Positions 38,105-51,235 of a stretch of DNA of 64,000 nt are shown piece after piece. The stretch spans positions 21,539,148-21,603,147 of the forward strand of contig NC_086364.1 of NCBI RefSeq assembly GCF_036324505.1, read 5' to 3'. Position numbers and translations under genes: made by a program. Under the pieces are notes generated by a model. The model had not been told where the DNA came from and ran no database searches. It worked only from the letters and a program-made list of their open reading frames with translations. Source of the stretch: Eleginops maclovinus (Eukaryota; Chordata; Actinopteri; Perciformes; Eleginopidae). Positions within the stretch are counted from its first letter, which is position 1; each line of letters starts with the position of its first letter.

Positions 38105-38440
38105 TACAGTATATTCATGATCCCCAGAGGATAAATCCTGTCTGTTATTCCCCCCAGCTCTTCCTACAGCTCCACCAACACCCTTACACTTTAACTTACA
38201 TATCTTCCCTACCATTGTATTGATTTGCTTGACATTCATAGTGTCCAGAGTATGAACCCTGAAGACCTCTTTGATGCCCAAGCTTTTCAAGAGGAAGCCA
38301 AATATTTCCCTCATTCTGTCAAACAACTCAAGCTCTTCTTATTGGATGCATACACTTGTGTATTTTAGAGATATGCAAAGCTCCCAGAGGATGAATCCCA
38401 CTGTCTTTGCTGACTTTTCATCTACTACCATCATAATAAT
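38105..38440 (+). repeat. two-copy diverged repeat
   Basis: CCCCAGAGGATAAATCCTGT (38121) and CTCCCAGAGGATGAATCCCA (38381) head two related segments, 260 bp apart. Confidence 0.5.
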
Positions 38441-38999
38441 GATACTAGTGGTTTTGAGAACTGGTGGATGTGTTTCCATTAAATGCATTGCATAAAGCAA
38501 CTTGAAGGCAGCTGAAGAAACGATTCTGAAAAGTGAAATGCATGTGGAAGTGCCTTTAATCTGCATCCACTGGCTGCAAATATTTACTGTGTTCAGTTGT
38601 ATAGAAGTCTATGACAAAATTACTCTACTTTTTTTAACTCTTTCAGGTGTGTTTACAGTTCACAGAGGTTACCTGCTTCAAAAAACAACCAAAAAGAGTC
38701 TCATTCAATGTGCGTGTGATAGGACATTATTTAAGTCTATTAAGGACTTTATTCAGAACCCAGTTGTGCACAGGTAATACAAACCATACAAAAACCCACC
38801 ATTTCCAAACAGCCAAGCTACCATCAATAGTGTCTTTATGTCTTTATTCACCCGAACCAATTGGCAGACAATTCCTCTGTTTGCTGATCCGAGGACCCAG
38901 CAGGTGAAGCCACTATGTTGTTGTGGTAATCCATCTATACTGAGTATTATATCCACTTAAAAAACTAAATGGAGGAAAGTAGCTGGTAACAAAAATGTG

Positions 39000-39730
39000 T
39001 GGAGGTGTACTATGTAGGATATTTGGCAGAAGTGCATTGTTACAGAGGTGTTAGCATGGCTTTAAACATCCTGTTACAAGCAGTATGTCTAGTGAAATAT
39101 GGTGGAGTTGTGCAAATAACACAAAGAACATTTTGGCTTTACGTGAAGCTAAATGCAATGGGAAGGGAGCCAACGTGTGAACCTGAAGAATCCAATGCAA
39201 TACGATGAAAACTATCCACAAAATGTGAGAAATGAAAGTCCCATTGTTAAGTTTGATCTTTTATATGCATATGTTTGTACAGAAAACCCAAATAAATTCA
39301 GTTTGCTACCATTTCAGAAAAAAAGACAATGGCGCTCTACCATTGGAAATCCCTTAGGCAGTGACGTTCCATAATTGTTCGTATACATTTTCTGTGGATT
39401 GTTACTGAAGTGTTAGGATGGCTTTAAACATCTCGTCCCGAGCAATATGTGTAGTGAAATATGGTGGAGTTGTACAAATAACACAAAGAATATTTGGGCT
39501 TTACGTGAAGCTAAACGCACAGGGAGGGGAGCCAACGTGGGAACCTGAAGAATCCATTGGAGAAATTCTACAAAATGTAAGGAAATTATACCTTTTATAT
39601 ACATTTTGTACAGAAAACCCCAAATAAATTCAGTTTGCTTCCATTTAAGACTAAGACAATGGCGCTCTACACTTGGAAAATCACTCAATCACTTTCCATA
39701 ATTGTTGACATCCATTTTCTGTACATAGAC
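39000..39730 (+). repeat. tandem duplication, unit about 365 bp
   Basis: GTTAGCATGGCTTTAAACAT (39051) and GTTAGGATGGCTTTAAACAT (39412) start two long parallel copies that share GGTGGAGTTGT.CAAATAAC, CTTTACGTGAAGCTAAA and AAATAAATTCAGTTTGCT, and end CCATAATTGTT. They differ by substitutions and small gaps. Confidence 0.85.
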
Positions 39731-39952
39731 CTATCGATTCATTGTTTAAGCTTTACAAATGGCGTCGTTTTTCATGCCGATGTTGTATTATAATGTGAGG
39801 TGCTCGTGTTATTGTGTCAGCCCCCCCCCTCCCCCCATATATACTCTCATTGTTAATCAGATATCATGGAAAAACCAAAGTAGTGAAGCAGGTAATCAGT
39901 GTAGGCAGGGAAATCAATTGGATCTTTAATTGCTGTGTGGAAGAAGAGACAG

Positions 39953-39953
<1 letters not shown>

Positions 39954-40001
<48 letters not shown>
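39954..40001. repeat. (AC)24 microsatellite
   Basis: Pure AC tract. Confidence 0.97.
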
Positions 40002-40004
<3 letters not shown>

Positions 40005-40434
40005 CACAGTGACTGATGTGAGTGTAGTCTCTGGGGAGTGGCGTGGAGAATCCTCTTGGCTGGGAATTTCCAGGTTTAGCCCACAGACACAGTTCCTGTC
40101 AAAGGGCCCTTTAACATGGATGAGCCCCAGCATTACATCCAGCCACTGTGAAATAGAGGGATTTGAATAATCGTATTACACCCCATTACAATAACACTAA
40201 TATGATCCAATGCCCTGCAAACTATACCAGAGAAGGGAAATTGACAATTTTGACCACCCCGCCGGGTACCAGATCCGCGGCAGGACAGAAAGAAGACATT
40301 TTATTCGGGGATTGGTATTTTTATTAGTGTACTTAACCAATAATCCGAGTTTAGAAACAGATGCTCAATTGAATTGATCCAGGAATAAGAACAAAACGGA
40401 TCCTTTCCTTGAGATAAAAGCAGTGTGAAATAGA

Positions 40435-40565
40435 TAAAGGGGACATATCATTCTTATATTACATATTGTAATGCTAAATCTTTCTCGTACCACCTCCAGT
40501 CTCTTTAATGCTTTTCAGAAAAAACCCAAGCTGCTCTGATTGGTTATTGTTTCCATGTCCAAGTT
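40435..40565 (-). repeat. family B left-end fragment
   Basis: AAAGGGGACATATCATTC (40436) and AAGCTGCTCTGATTGGTTA (about 40529) match the end and middle of family B. It lies directly before a family A element. Confidence 0.4.
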
Positions 40566-40591
40566 TTTGCTTCTGGTTTATCTTCACGGTA

Positions 40592-41028
40592 TTAAAGTGG
40601 TGCACGAATGACATTTTTAAAGTCTCACTTTGACAAAAAGTCAATGGTATTTCTCCATTGGATTTTCGAATATTGCGGCAAACACATATTTGTGATACTT
40701 ACATGTTTTATTCTCCACATACTTACACCACTTGTATAACAGTTGTGTAAAAGCAAAGTAAAAAGCTAATGTTGGGCTTTAAAGGAACTAGCGCACGACC
40801 ACAGACTTCACTTCAGCCTCGCTAAGCTAAAGGCGGCTAATTTTCGATGGGATCATTTAGACCGTTAACAACGGTCAAATTGTGAAAATCTTGTCAGCTT
40901 TGGACTTATTTGAGGCTTCTAACCAAAAGCATTTCCAAAAAACCATTGATTTTGAGACGAGGGAATTGCAAGGGCTAAAGTGCTAACTCATTTCCTGGTT
41001 TTAGGACTCATTCCTGCACCACTTATAC
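40592..41028 (-). mobile_element. family A element with both terminal inverted repeats
   Basis: The left end AAGTGGTGCACGAATGA (40595) and the right end TCATTCCTGCACCACTT (41012-41028) are inverted copies. One 72-bp unit lies inside (40779-40845). This copy best shows the boundaries of the family. Two more right-end pieces follow at 41150-41182 and 41260-41282. Confidence 0.75.
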
Positions 41029-41099
41029 AGTACAGATGATTTAGACATACATAAGGGAACAGAAACATAGTTGAAGTCAGTACTTATAATACTGAAATC

Positions 41100-41285
41100 T
41101 GTCTTTAAGGCTAGAGAACGGGAAGTGGTTAAATGCTAAACTCATTACCAGGTTTGGGGACTCATTCCTGCACCACTGTATTGTAACACATTCATAAGTC
41201 AAAGTGAAGAAACCTTTGACTTCGAGAGGAGGGAGTGCTGAAGCGATGACTTTTCCCTGGGTTTAGGACTCATTCCTGCACCTCA
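41100..41285 (-). repeat. extra tandem copies of the family A terminus
   Basis: GGGGACTCATTCCTGCACCA ends at about 41182, and TTAGGACTCATTCCTGCACC ends at about 41283. Each is preceded by 60-80 bp related to the terminal part of the neighbouring family A element. Confidence 0.65.
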
Positions 41286-41734
41286 CCAATGTATTCGGTT
41301 AAAAATATTGTGATGTAAAAATTTCTCAAAATCACCCAGCCTTCCCGCCAATGAATCCAGACTTTCTGTCCATAGTGCATGTGTGTGTTTGCTCCCAGTG
41401 TGTCTCATTGTCTCAGTTGTTCTGGCCGCCCCTCCTCTCGGGGAACAGCTGAGAGTAGACTGAGATTTATCTCTGACTTTCTAAATGCGTTCCCGCCCTA
41501 CCTGCCCGCCAGCCTGTCTGGATATTGGATTTGCTCTTTGACTGTGACCTTATACTCGGCGAGCCACAGGAGCTAGTGCGACTGCTGGACCTTCTGTCCT
41601 GTCGTGCAGAGTCGTGTCTTCCTGCCATCGGGGGCCCAACCTCCCCCCCATAGCTCCCAACAAAAACCCTCAACCCAACCCCACCTCCCCACCCATCCGC
41701 CATGTGCACTTATTGGATTCCCCTCTTCTGATAA

Positions 41735-42640
41735 GGGCATCTGTCAAGCGGATGAACAATCAGGAGCTAAAAAGGTGTGTGATGCACGCTCCGAAGGATC
41801 TTACTTTCCTGCAGAGGCCAAGAGGATGCTGGGTAGAAAACATGGGGGTGGGGGGGCAGGGGGGAAGGGTCAGGATCATAAGCAGGACTTGTAGGTGGAG
41901 CATTAAGATCACCTCGAGTTGCTAAGGCACATTACACAACAAGGGCGGTTTTCTTTCTATCATTTCTTTGTGAAACGACGACAGGAGGCCGCCACTCCTT
42001 CTGTTCTACCCTTTCAAAATAAAAGCCCTGCACATATAGAGGTGCATTTCAGGGTCGTTCTTTACATCATTAGTGTACTCATCTGTCAAGCGGATGAACA
42101 ATCAAGGAGCTAAAAAAGGTGTGTGATGCACGCCTGGAAGGGTCTCGCTTTCCTGCAGAGGCCAAGAGGATGCTGGGTAGAACACGTGAGGGGGATTAAC
42201 CACAGAGTTAAAATAAAGCATATTACACAACAGGGGTGTTTTTGGCGCATGTTATTATGTTTCTGTCATAATTACTTTTACACAAACGCACATTTTATTT
42301 GGAAACATGTTTGGCTTTTCTTTGATTACGCACTGCTCATAAAGGCATCGACCAATCACATCGTGCGGAAAGGGTTTGCATTTATAAAGGATTGTCCAAC
42401 AACGGCACGAGGCTACAAGGCTAAACCTTTTGTTTTTGTACCTTTCACAATAAAACTCAAAGACATCAAGTGTTCACAGGTGAGTCGTGTGTGTCTTTTA
42501 TTCATCATCATAGCGTGGAACAATCTTCACCTGTCAAGCGCATGAACAATCAGGAGCTAAACAAAAGGTGTGTGATGCACGCTTGGAAGGGTCTTACTTT
42601 CCTCCTGAGGCCAAGAGGATGCTGGGTAGATTATCGTCTC
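41735..42640 (+). repeat. three-copy repeat, 105-bp core
   Basis: The core GTCAAGCGGATGAACAATCA ... GGTGTGTGATGCACGC ... CCAAGAGGATGCTGGGTAGA occurs at about 41742, 42081 and 42531. Between the cores lie AAAATAAAAGCCCTG-type ends. A relative is at 46290-46420. Confidence 0.85.
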
Positions 42641-42649
42641 AGGACTACC

Positions 42650-44200
42650 ATCATCACATCGGAGGCTCTTCACTTTAAATGTGTGTGTGCAGTCGTGTTT
42701 TAACATCCAGTCGACGATGATGGCTTCCGCTCAGCTACGCGTATTCTCAAGCAATAACATCGACATCTGTATTATCAACCCAAGAATACCCGTGGTCGAG
42801 ACGGGAGCAAACGGTCGCGCCACCTCACTCCCTCCACCTCCTCTCCTCTCTCTCTCACACTCGTCTCCCATCCCCCCCCTCTCTCTCTTTTTGCTCCGGT
42901 CGACGCTATACATACATCAGGAGAGAGCTGGAGGGAAGGGTGGGGATTTTATTATAAGCAAAGAGTCCAGGTTCCTGCAAGGGAGAAAGAGACGGTGCAC
43001 ACTGTGTGGTTTGTTAAACAATTAAGGGCTAACGATGAGTTTATTATCCATTAATCTGCATTTGGTTTTTACTGCAACTTCCCAGAGCACAACGTGTGAA
43101 AACGTCGCTGTTAGTTGGACTTAAAGCCTAAAGACATTCAGCTTACAAATGATATTTGGTTTATAAAATGGAAGAAAAATACGGAAGATTATCCCTCCCA
43201 GTTTCCCAGTGATGTGTTTAAATATCGTGTGTCCAAAACACAGATAATCAGTTTTAAAGATGATGTATGAGGAGGAGAAAAAGGGCTGCAACTAAGAATC
43301 ATTATTGAATGATCTGCTGTTTGTCTTTTTAGACTATTACATTTATCATTTAGTCAATAAATGACAAACAATTCGGGAAATTGTGCATCCCAGTTCCTCA
43401 GCTTAAAGGTGAAGTCTTATCCGAAACACAAACATGTCCACTTAAAATAATAAAAGAAAGGAAGGCAGGAAATATCCAGATTTGAGAAGCTATTGAAGGT
43501 TGTTTATTTTGGAATAGTCGCCCATTGTTGTTCTGGTAATTGCTTATTAGATTTGTCGACTATAAGTAGAGGAGGAACAGAGGGAATAAGTGCACTTTTC
43601 TGCCTTTGATTCCACTACTTTTTGGGGAATGTAAAAACTGTTCCTGATCCAAAATAATCGTTTCAGCTTGAAGACAAAGCGTTACCATATCCTCAGATTT
43701 TCCTGTGTATGCCACAAAGGAATGTAAACGTTACTACTGAGTGATTTATCTTTAAAAAAGGGAGTTTATTCGTCTAAATGAAGGGTGTGAGCCGTTCTGT
43801 ATCGTCTGAATCCTCTCTAATTGGTGTTAATATCTCTCGTGTTTGAGCAGCATTAACTCGATTGCTGGAATGAAGCTGCAGCTTTTCCAGCGTCTTAAAT
43901 ATCCTCTACAGCAGCGAGCAAAGAGAGGAGAAGGAGGACGTGATGGACCGTCGTGCTTACACCAACAGGCATTTTGTCATCGCACACAAGGGTGCAACAA
44001 AGTTTTAGTTTTTTTCCCCCAGTCTTTCTGTCTCAAAGCTCGGAGCCCCTGACTGTGTGCGAAGCAGGGAAGTGGGAGATGTGAGCTTTGCCATCCCTGT
44101 CCCTGTTTATCAGCGAGCGCCACAGCTTACATCTGAGGGAGCGAGGGCTGCCCCCGCAGAGCTGCGAGCTTCAAGACCCCACACTGCACAAACAAAGTGA
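42650..44200. other. intergenic DNA
   Basis: Pyrimidine-rich patch at 42830-42895. No exon or repeat family is recognised. Confidence 0.4.
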
Positions 44201-44204
44201 AAAC

Positions 44205-45095
44205 CAGGAGTAGAGAAAAAAAAAGGGAAGGAGAGGAAGAGGAGGAGAGATAAAATATGGGAAATTTAGAAAAGAAATAAAGGAAATGTTAGTATTGGAA
44301 AGATTTCAAAAGAAGGGATGGATAGAAAGCAGGAGACAAAGAGGACATAGATGAGGAGGAAGGTGGGAAGCAGGAGTAATAAAAAAGGGAAGGAGAAGAG
44401 GAGGAGGAGGAGGAGGAGGAGGAGGAGGAGGAGGAGGAGGAGGAGGAGGAGGGGAAAGAAAAATTGGGAAATGAAGAAGAGTCCAAAAGGTAAGGGAAAT
44501 GCCAGAAATGGAAATAAGGAATGGATAGAAAACAGGAGACAATGAAAGACGAAGATGAGGAAGAGGAGGGCGTTTTATCAGCTGGGTTCAGACTGTCATT
44601 CTCTGACCTGATTGGCTGTTTCAGGAAAGTGAAAACCAGGAGTACAACAAGAGAAGGAGAGGAAGAGGAGACGAGGGGGAAATGGGGAAAAGCAGAAGAA
44701 GGAGCGTCTGAGAAATAAGAAAATGTCAGAATTTGAAATAAGGAATGGATAGAAAGCAGCAGACAATAGGAGACGAAGAGGAGGAAGAGGAGGGTGGTGT
44801 ATCAGCTGGGTTCAGACTGTCACTCTTTGATGTGATTGGGTGTTTCAGGAAGAGAAACCCAGGAGTAAAAGACCGGAAAGATGAGGAAGAAGAGACGAGA
44901 GAAAATTGGGAAATGAAGAAGAAGGAGCGTCCGATAAAAAAAAGGGAGATTTCAGAATTGGAAAGATTTCAAAGGAAGGAATGGATAGAAAGGAGGAGAC
45001 AATAAGAGACGAAGATGAGGAAGAGGAGGGTGGTATATCAGCTGGGTTCGGACTGTCATTCCCTGACATGATTGGCTGTGTCAGGAAGAGATAAG
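44205..45095 (+). repeat. purine-rich tandem array, unit about 230 bp
   Basis: Units start AATGGATAGAAA at 44519, 44743 and 44979 with a decayed copy before 44320. Each later unit contains GACGAAGATGAGGAAGAGGA, a GCTGGGTTC(A/G)GACTGTCA block and TGATTGGCTGTTTCAGGAA. Short frames across units encode repeating acidic peptides (DEDEEEEG..SAGFRLSF), probably by chance. Confidence 0.8.
44398..44452. repeat. (GAG)18 trinucleotide repeat
   Basis: Pure GAG/AGG tract inside the purine-rich array. Confidence 0.97.
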
Positions 45096-45279
45096 CAGTC
45101 TTCACATCCCTCTGCCCTGGCATCTTCAAGGCCCGGGAAATCAAACGGCGGGGAAACGAGGCGCTCCTCTGCACTGAAAAGAGACTACATGAAAGGCGTG
45201 ATTCCCCGCTATTATTCTAAACACCTCTGCATGTGAAATACCACACTTTTTTTCAAAGGTGTGGATAGACAAAAAAAAA

Positions 45280-45352
45280 GAAGACGAAGAAGATGAAGAA
45301 GAAGAGAAGAAGAACAAGAACAAGAAGAAGAAGAAGAAGAAGAAGAAGAGGA
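45280..45352. repeat. (GAA)n trinucleotide repeat
   Basis: Imperfect GAA/AAG units. A short (TTC)n of opposite sense lies at 45447-45481. Confidence 0.92.
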
Positions 45353-45446
45353 ACGTCTGTTTTGGAAAAACGGTTCTGATTCTTCATAAGAGGTTTTTGA
45401 AGCAGATGGTGGTTTTTCCTCTGGATCTCAAATACTTTACAACTCT

Positions 45447-45481
45447 GTCTTCTTCTTCTTCTTCTCCCTCTTCTTCTTCTC
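45447..45481. repeat. (TTC)n trinucleotide repeat
   Basis: TCT/TTC units with one CCC interruption. Inverted relative to 45280-45352, so the two could pair with a loop of about 95 nt. Confidence 0.9.
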
Positions 45482-45489
45482 CCGCTCAC

Positions 45490-47340
45490 CGTAAGCTCTC
45501 ACATTAGACGGCATTAAGGGAAAAGGAACGAGGAACTCCCGGACGTCTTCTTCTCCCACGGGACTGGAACATCTCGGCTCCCCCTGACTCAGTCAAAACA
45601 CTTCCCGTGTGTCATCGAAGAGAAATTAATCCTCCACCCATTACTGTAAGCTCTCGACACTCGGATAGATCTGCGGGATTATAGAACAGGTAGGAATTAT
45701 AAGGCATTACTAGGAATTAGTTTTTGTTAAAGTAGCGGCTTAATGCCCAATGACGCAAAGGGGAATCAGGAGGAGGAAATTCATGTCAGGATTGAGATTG
45801 GTATCTTCTGGGACTTCTGAAAATAGTTTTTTTAGCAGCTAGACTTTGCTACGGATTCACAGAAAGGCTACACACTGAGTAAAGTTGTGTGATCACAGTT
45901 AATACTAGTTTTTGTGTACAATTTCACTTTAAAATGGCTCTAGGATACAAGAGGAAGCTAGCCAAGGGTCCACTAAACAACAAAGGACTTTCTAAATGCC
46001 AATAATTTGCATTTTAGTAAATTTCTCAAAGCTTTAATTGACGTCAGAGGGTCTGGAGCATGTTTCTCTTCATGATGTTGTGTTAAATGTCTGTTTTCTT
46101 TGTTTATTGTCTTCAATAAAGTCCTTGTTGACGCAGCAAATGGAGCTGCTGTGATGCAAGAAAGAATTGATTTGATTTGATAATAATATTTAAGTTTTAT
46201 CGTGAATACTTTCACAAGAACGCTTAAATTACGAGTACGGGGAACCTGTTTTTTCAATGGAATAATGCAGTTTTTCTGTGCTTTCTATAACATTATTTAC
46301 CATCACATTGTGTGGAAAGGGTTTTTATTCATCAAAGATTGTAAATTATCCAAACAAGGCTACCACTCCTTCCGTTCTATCCTTTCAAAAATAAAAGCCC
46401 TGGACATTCGCTGTTGAGTATTTTGCATTTCCCTCGCAACGAAATGCGTTTTAGCCTCCGTCCTGCTGTTCCACAAAAGATTCAACATCATACATAGTAC
46501 ACTATAAAGACAACATCACATTAACACATGACTTACATGTACACAGTTTGCACATACATGCACACACACACAACACACTGACGACTTCTTGCACAAACAC
46601 ATGGCCGAGTGTCTCATGATGGACGGCTCATGGATGGTTTTTTAACCCCTATCATTTTCATGGTGATGTTTAAGGCCCTTAGTGTACCAATCGTGTCTAT
46701 AAAACGGACATCCATTGTATGTGTTGTACACCTAGAACTTGGTATTCTTGAAGCAACTAAAAATAGAGAAGTGCAAAGTGTTGAATTTTGCAAGTTCTGC
46801 ATAAAGAAATGTTTTCCTTATGTCTTTGCTTTTGTGTGTTTGAATCATTGCAATCATTGTGTATAAATAAATATTCTTAAACGCATACTTTTACTTTCGT
46901 TCATGCTCTATTTTCACATGGGTGGATGTTTTTTTTCCATACTGACCTTAATTCATTACATCCCCGGTATGTAAAGACCCTAACTCTACCAATTGTATTA
47001 AAATCATGTACTATAAAATCTGCATTATCCTTATTTGTGTGCAGCTAGAACTTGATGTACCTACTGTAAAAAGAGAGCTACGTGTTCAATGTGCAACTTT
47101 CACATGACTAAATGTCTCTGCTTGTCTTTGCCTTTGGGTGTTTAGGCTACTGCATTTAAAAAAAACTCATTCAACTTCTACTTTTTCTCTGCTGTCATGC
47201 CATATTCTGACACAAGGCCTTCATTATCAGGACACAGAGTATCTAAAAATGGGCCTCCTGTGTGTAGAGAATCTATTTTGAATTGTGAGATACCTAAAGA
47301 GACACATCCCTAGAAAGGAGTTTAAAACATGCATTCATTT
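45490..47340. other. intergenic DNA
   Basis: Mostly unique and AT-rich apart from the repeat at 46285-46425. No gene seen. Confidence 0.4.
46285..46425 (+). repeat. dispersed relative of the 41.7-42.6 kb repeat
   Basis: CACATTGTGTGGAAAGGGTT (46304), AAGGCTACCACTCCTTCCGT and TTCAAAAATAAAAGCCCTGG (46384) match text at 41990-42035 and 42358-42445. Confidence 0.65.
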
Positions 47341-47700
47341 GATGCTTTCTTGTCGAGACTGTGTATGAATTCACATCACACACGGAGGATTGATTGTGCA
47401 GATCTGAGCGTGCATCTAACGGGGGATAGGACGGAGCGTTGTAATGCTTAGACCCTGCGAGGATAGAGCCGTCTGAAATAGACAGACTGTCTGCACACAG
47501 GCATCACCGGCAATCTCTGGTGTGCTCCCAAACAGCTCCCCACTATGCGCCGCATCAATTATTCAACATATTTATCTATGCAATTTGACGGCCTCTCCCC
47601 TCTAAAGCTCTGAACAAATTGCGGAAGCAGCTAATATCGCTCCCGGCTCCGTGGCTCAAATCACCCAGAGCCCCAGAGGCTGAGCACAAGAGGCTGTAAA
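47340..47700. promoter_or_regulatory. candidate conserved non-coding element
   Basis: Unique sequence with CATCAATTATTCAACATATT and GCAATTTGACGG stretches, flanked by repeat-rich DNA. No open frame of note. Confidence 0.3.
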
Positions 47701-47841
47701 CAATCACTTGACACTTCACTCTTATATATATTTTTTGTTCTGTCGGGGGCTAAATGCAGGGCTGGGAGCTCGTGCACACCTCCGCTCCGAGCCATGCAGG
47801 TGGGAGCTTCTTCTAATGAAAGAGGCGAAGGAGAGGAGGAT

Positions 47842-47846
<5 letters not shown>

Positions 47847-47881
<35 letters not shown>
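47847..47881. repeat. (GA)17 microsatellite
   Basis: Pure AG tract. Confidence 0.97.
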
Positions 47882-47884
<3 letters not shown>

Positions 47885-48849
47885 CCCAGATTAGAAAAAG
47901 GTGTGTGTCACTTTTACATAAATCTATTCCTGGAATAACAGTTTTAAGGGATGTTAAATGTTGGTTCGAACACCATCTTGTGTGCGGTTGGATTATGTTG
48001 TGATTGTTGTTTTTTGTTTACTCTCTTGCTGTTTGTACCATATGTTAGCACCCCGTTAAAAACTACATGGCTCATCTTAAGGGGTTTATCCTAAAGAAAT
48101 ACCTGTAAGCTAAACACTGCTACACACTGAAGGCATTCAGATTAAGCCTCAGAAATAACGGGCAATAAGAGAATTGCAGCTAAGATACCGTTACTAGGTT
48201 ACGCATCAATGAATTAGTTGATATCATTCACATATCACGTCAAAATAATTCATAAAAGCAACACATAAGCTTTAGATAATGTGTATTAGACCCAGTTTTT
48301 TTGGCTTCATGTTACACAATTTGGATTTGTAGATTAAACAAAAGGCAAAGTGCAGGAGCTCATCAGGCCCTTCTGAGGAGTGATTCGATGGCGATGCACG
48401 AAAGACCTGTGGAGCTTTTTCACAAAAAACAACAAATCCCTTCCCCCTCGTATTGATGCACACATTTGATGCCCCCCCGCCCCCCACACACACTAACGAC
48501 CCCTCCCTCATTTGTTTCTTTCTCCAGCAAACCGGCATTTAGCATGACACACGGCGAGGAGCCGGGGTAGCCAATTATCAAACAGATGTCAATGTATGCG
48601 TTACAATACTGAGGGGAGCCCAATTACCACACAGATGTTTTGCTTTTCCTCCTCTCCCTACTTGCTTTTTTTTTTTTTTTACCCAGCATCCTCTCTGTTT
48701 AAGGCCCTCTGAGGCTGTCCCTCCCCCGAACCGCCCGAAAAAAACACCCTCCACACACACTAAGACACACACACACAGCCTTTAGCGAGCCAAATGGGGA
48801 GCATGTGGATGTCAATCAACAGGGTGGAGAAGAAGAGAGGGTGATTAGG

Positions 48850-48853
<4 letters not shown>

Positions 48854-48926
<73 letters not shown>

Positions 48927-48935
48927 TGTGTGTGT
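48854..48935. repeat. (GT)n microsatellite
   Basis: Pure to about 48924, with one GAGTG interruption. Confidence 0.97.
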
Positions 48936-49042
48936 TGGGGTGTGGGTGTTGAGGAGTATAGGGCCACGGATCAGAACCAAGGACAGCTCCCAGTGGAGAG
49001 ATATGTGCTGCTTTGCTGCGTTACTTAATGGAAAGCTCTCCT

Positions 49043-49159
<117 letters not shown>

Positions 49160-49279
49160 CATAAAGGCTTTGGGAATAACGGATTGCATGTAACGAGTTT
49201 ACGTAATCAATAATCAAATAATCGTAGGAAACAAAAAAAAGGTAAATGTGTTCGATTACAATTACATTAAAAAACAAGT

Positions 49280-49361
<82 letters not shown>
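49280..49361. repeat. (AC)40 microsatellite
   Basis: Pure AC tract. Confidence 0.97.
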
Positions 49362-49365
<4 letters not shown>

Positions 49366-49717
49366 TGGGCAATCACACACACAAATGCAATTCAGTAATC
49401 AACTGTTAGCTCGTTCCTGTTTCCCCTCTTCATCCATCTCTCCTAATGGATTCCCAAGCCCCTTTCTTCTACACCACCTCCTCCTCCTCCTCCTCCTTTC
49501 CTCTCCTTCGCCTCCCTTTTTCCTCCCCTCTCCTCCTCTTTACGGGGGGTAGTCGAGGGGCCTTGGAGACGGAGATCCAACCCACATGAAACCGAGGAGA
49601 TGGAACTTTATGTCTCTCTCTGCTGCTGCTTGATCAATAGGAATTTAATGGACAAGGATTGAGTTCAGGGAGTTCATGCTTTGCCAACGTGCCTGAGGGG
49701 CTGAGCAGGCGGGGAGG

Positions 49718-49839
<122 letters not shown>

Positions 49840-49866
49840 TTCAAATTGACGTTCTTTCTCTTGTGG

Positions 49867-49868
<2 letters not shown>

Positions 49869-49963
<95 letters not shown>
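49869..49963. repeat. (CA)47 microsatellite
   Basis: Pure CA tract, 30 bp after the preceding one. Confidence 0.97.
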
Positions 49964-49964
<1 letters not shown>

Positions 49965-51185
49965 CGACCACTTGAATTGCAAATGCTATGAATTCAATCG
50001 ATTCCAACCTATAGGCGGATTTCGCCTCGTGGAAAAATAAGAATTCCCTGATTATTGAATTACATTGGTGGAGGTGGGTGGGTATGGGGGTGGGGGGATC
50101 TATAGGAGAAAGCTTGAATATTTCAGTGAAGTGAGCTGAAAGCAATCAATTGAAGAGGGCCATCACATTATAGGAGCCCTTGTGCTGCTTCAACCGCCTT
50201 ACAAACGTAGAGTTTAAAGTGCAGTGTTTAGCCCACAAAAACTCTCATTGCTGAGGAACATAAAAGGGAATGTGAAATGAAGGCCTGAGAGAGCCCGAAG
50301 TAGACAGTAGATGCACAAATATATGTGTCTGGCAACATCAAATAATCACAAATTCCATAAAACACACAACTCGGATGAAAATCGGTGTGATTCTACGAAT
50401 AAATGCTCATTTTGGGAGCATTCGGAGCCCCAGATGGCACCCGAATGTGCCATTTTCCCTCACTTTTTAATTTGTTTTTGAATTTCCAAAGCTTTATTGG
50501 AAAGGGGGTGTGGGTGGGGAGGGGAGGGGGTGAAGTCACTCACATGTGCAATGCAGTGCAGCCACTTTAAGAGAAGCTAAGCAACAAGCGGAGTCACGTC
50601 CAACTCTTTTCTTTTTTTTTTTCAGCGCAGCGTGGAGAGGAGAAGAAAAAGCAAGTTACGTGAGGAGGAGAATGAATGGGTACAGAGAGACACGGTTCAG
50701 GGAGGTTTTACCACCCGGGATTCTTTTTACATTTTTTAAAATGCGACTCTGATATAGTGCGCGTGCTTTCCCCCTCGCTCCTCCGCCCATAGATTAAACA
50801 CACGGTGGTCAAACATTGGAATAAACCCACCTGACAGCTCCTCACACAGCACTGGAGCCATGTCGGCCACACATTAATTCTATTACACAGCGCGGAGACA
50901 AAAAATCTCTGGAGGATTTCATTCCATACTCACCCCATTGTTGGAAGTCTTGTCAATTCCTCCTCGATATCTGGAAATCACGCTGAGGAGGGGAAAAAGA
51001 GGGGAAACGCCCCCCTTTTTTCTAACTCTCTTGTTCTGCCTTCACCCTAAAGAGAAAAAGAAACAGAAAGCCTCTCCCTGATTGTAGGAAAATGGGTTAA
51101 AAAAAAAAGATCCGAGAGGCAGAGACTGTACACCCTTTATCCTCCCTTTAGATCCTGGATTCTGTGGCTGTGCTTCTGCCCTCAT

Positions 51186-51235
51186 CTCTCTCTCTCTCTC
51201 TCTTTCTCTCTCCCTCTCTCTCTCTCTCCTCTTCC
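51186..51235. repeat. (CT)n microsatellite
   Basis: CT units with TTT and CCC interruptions. Confidence 0.93.

Noticed and set aside
41467..41709. Arg/Ser-rich minus-strand frame
   Set aside because: No splice or domain support, and the base composition explains it.
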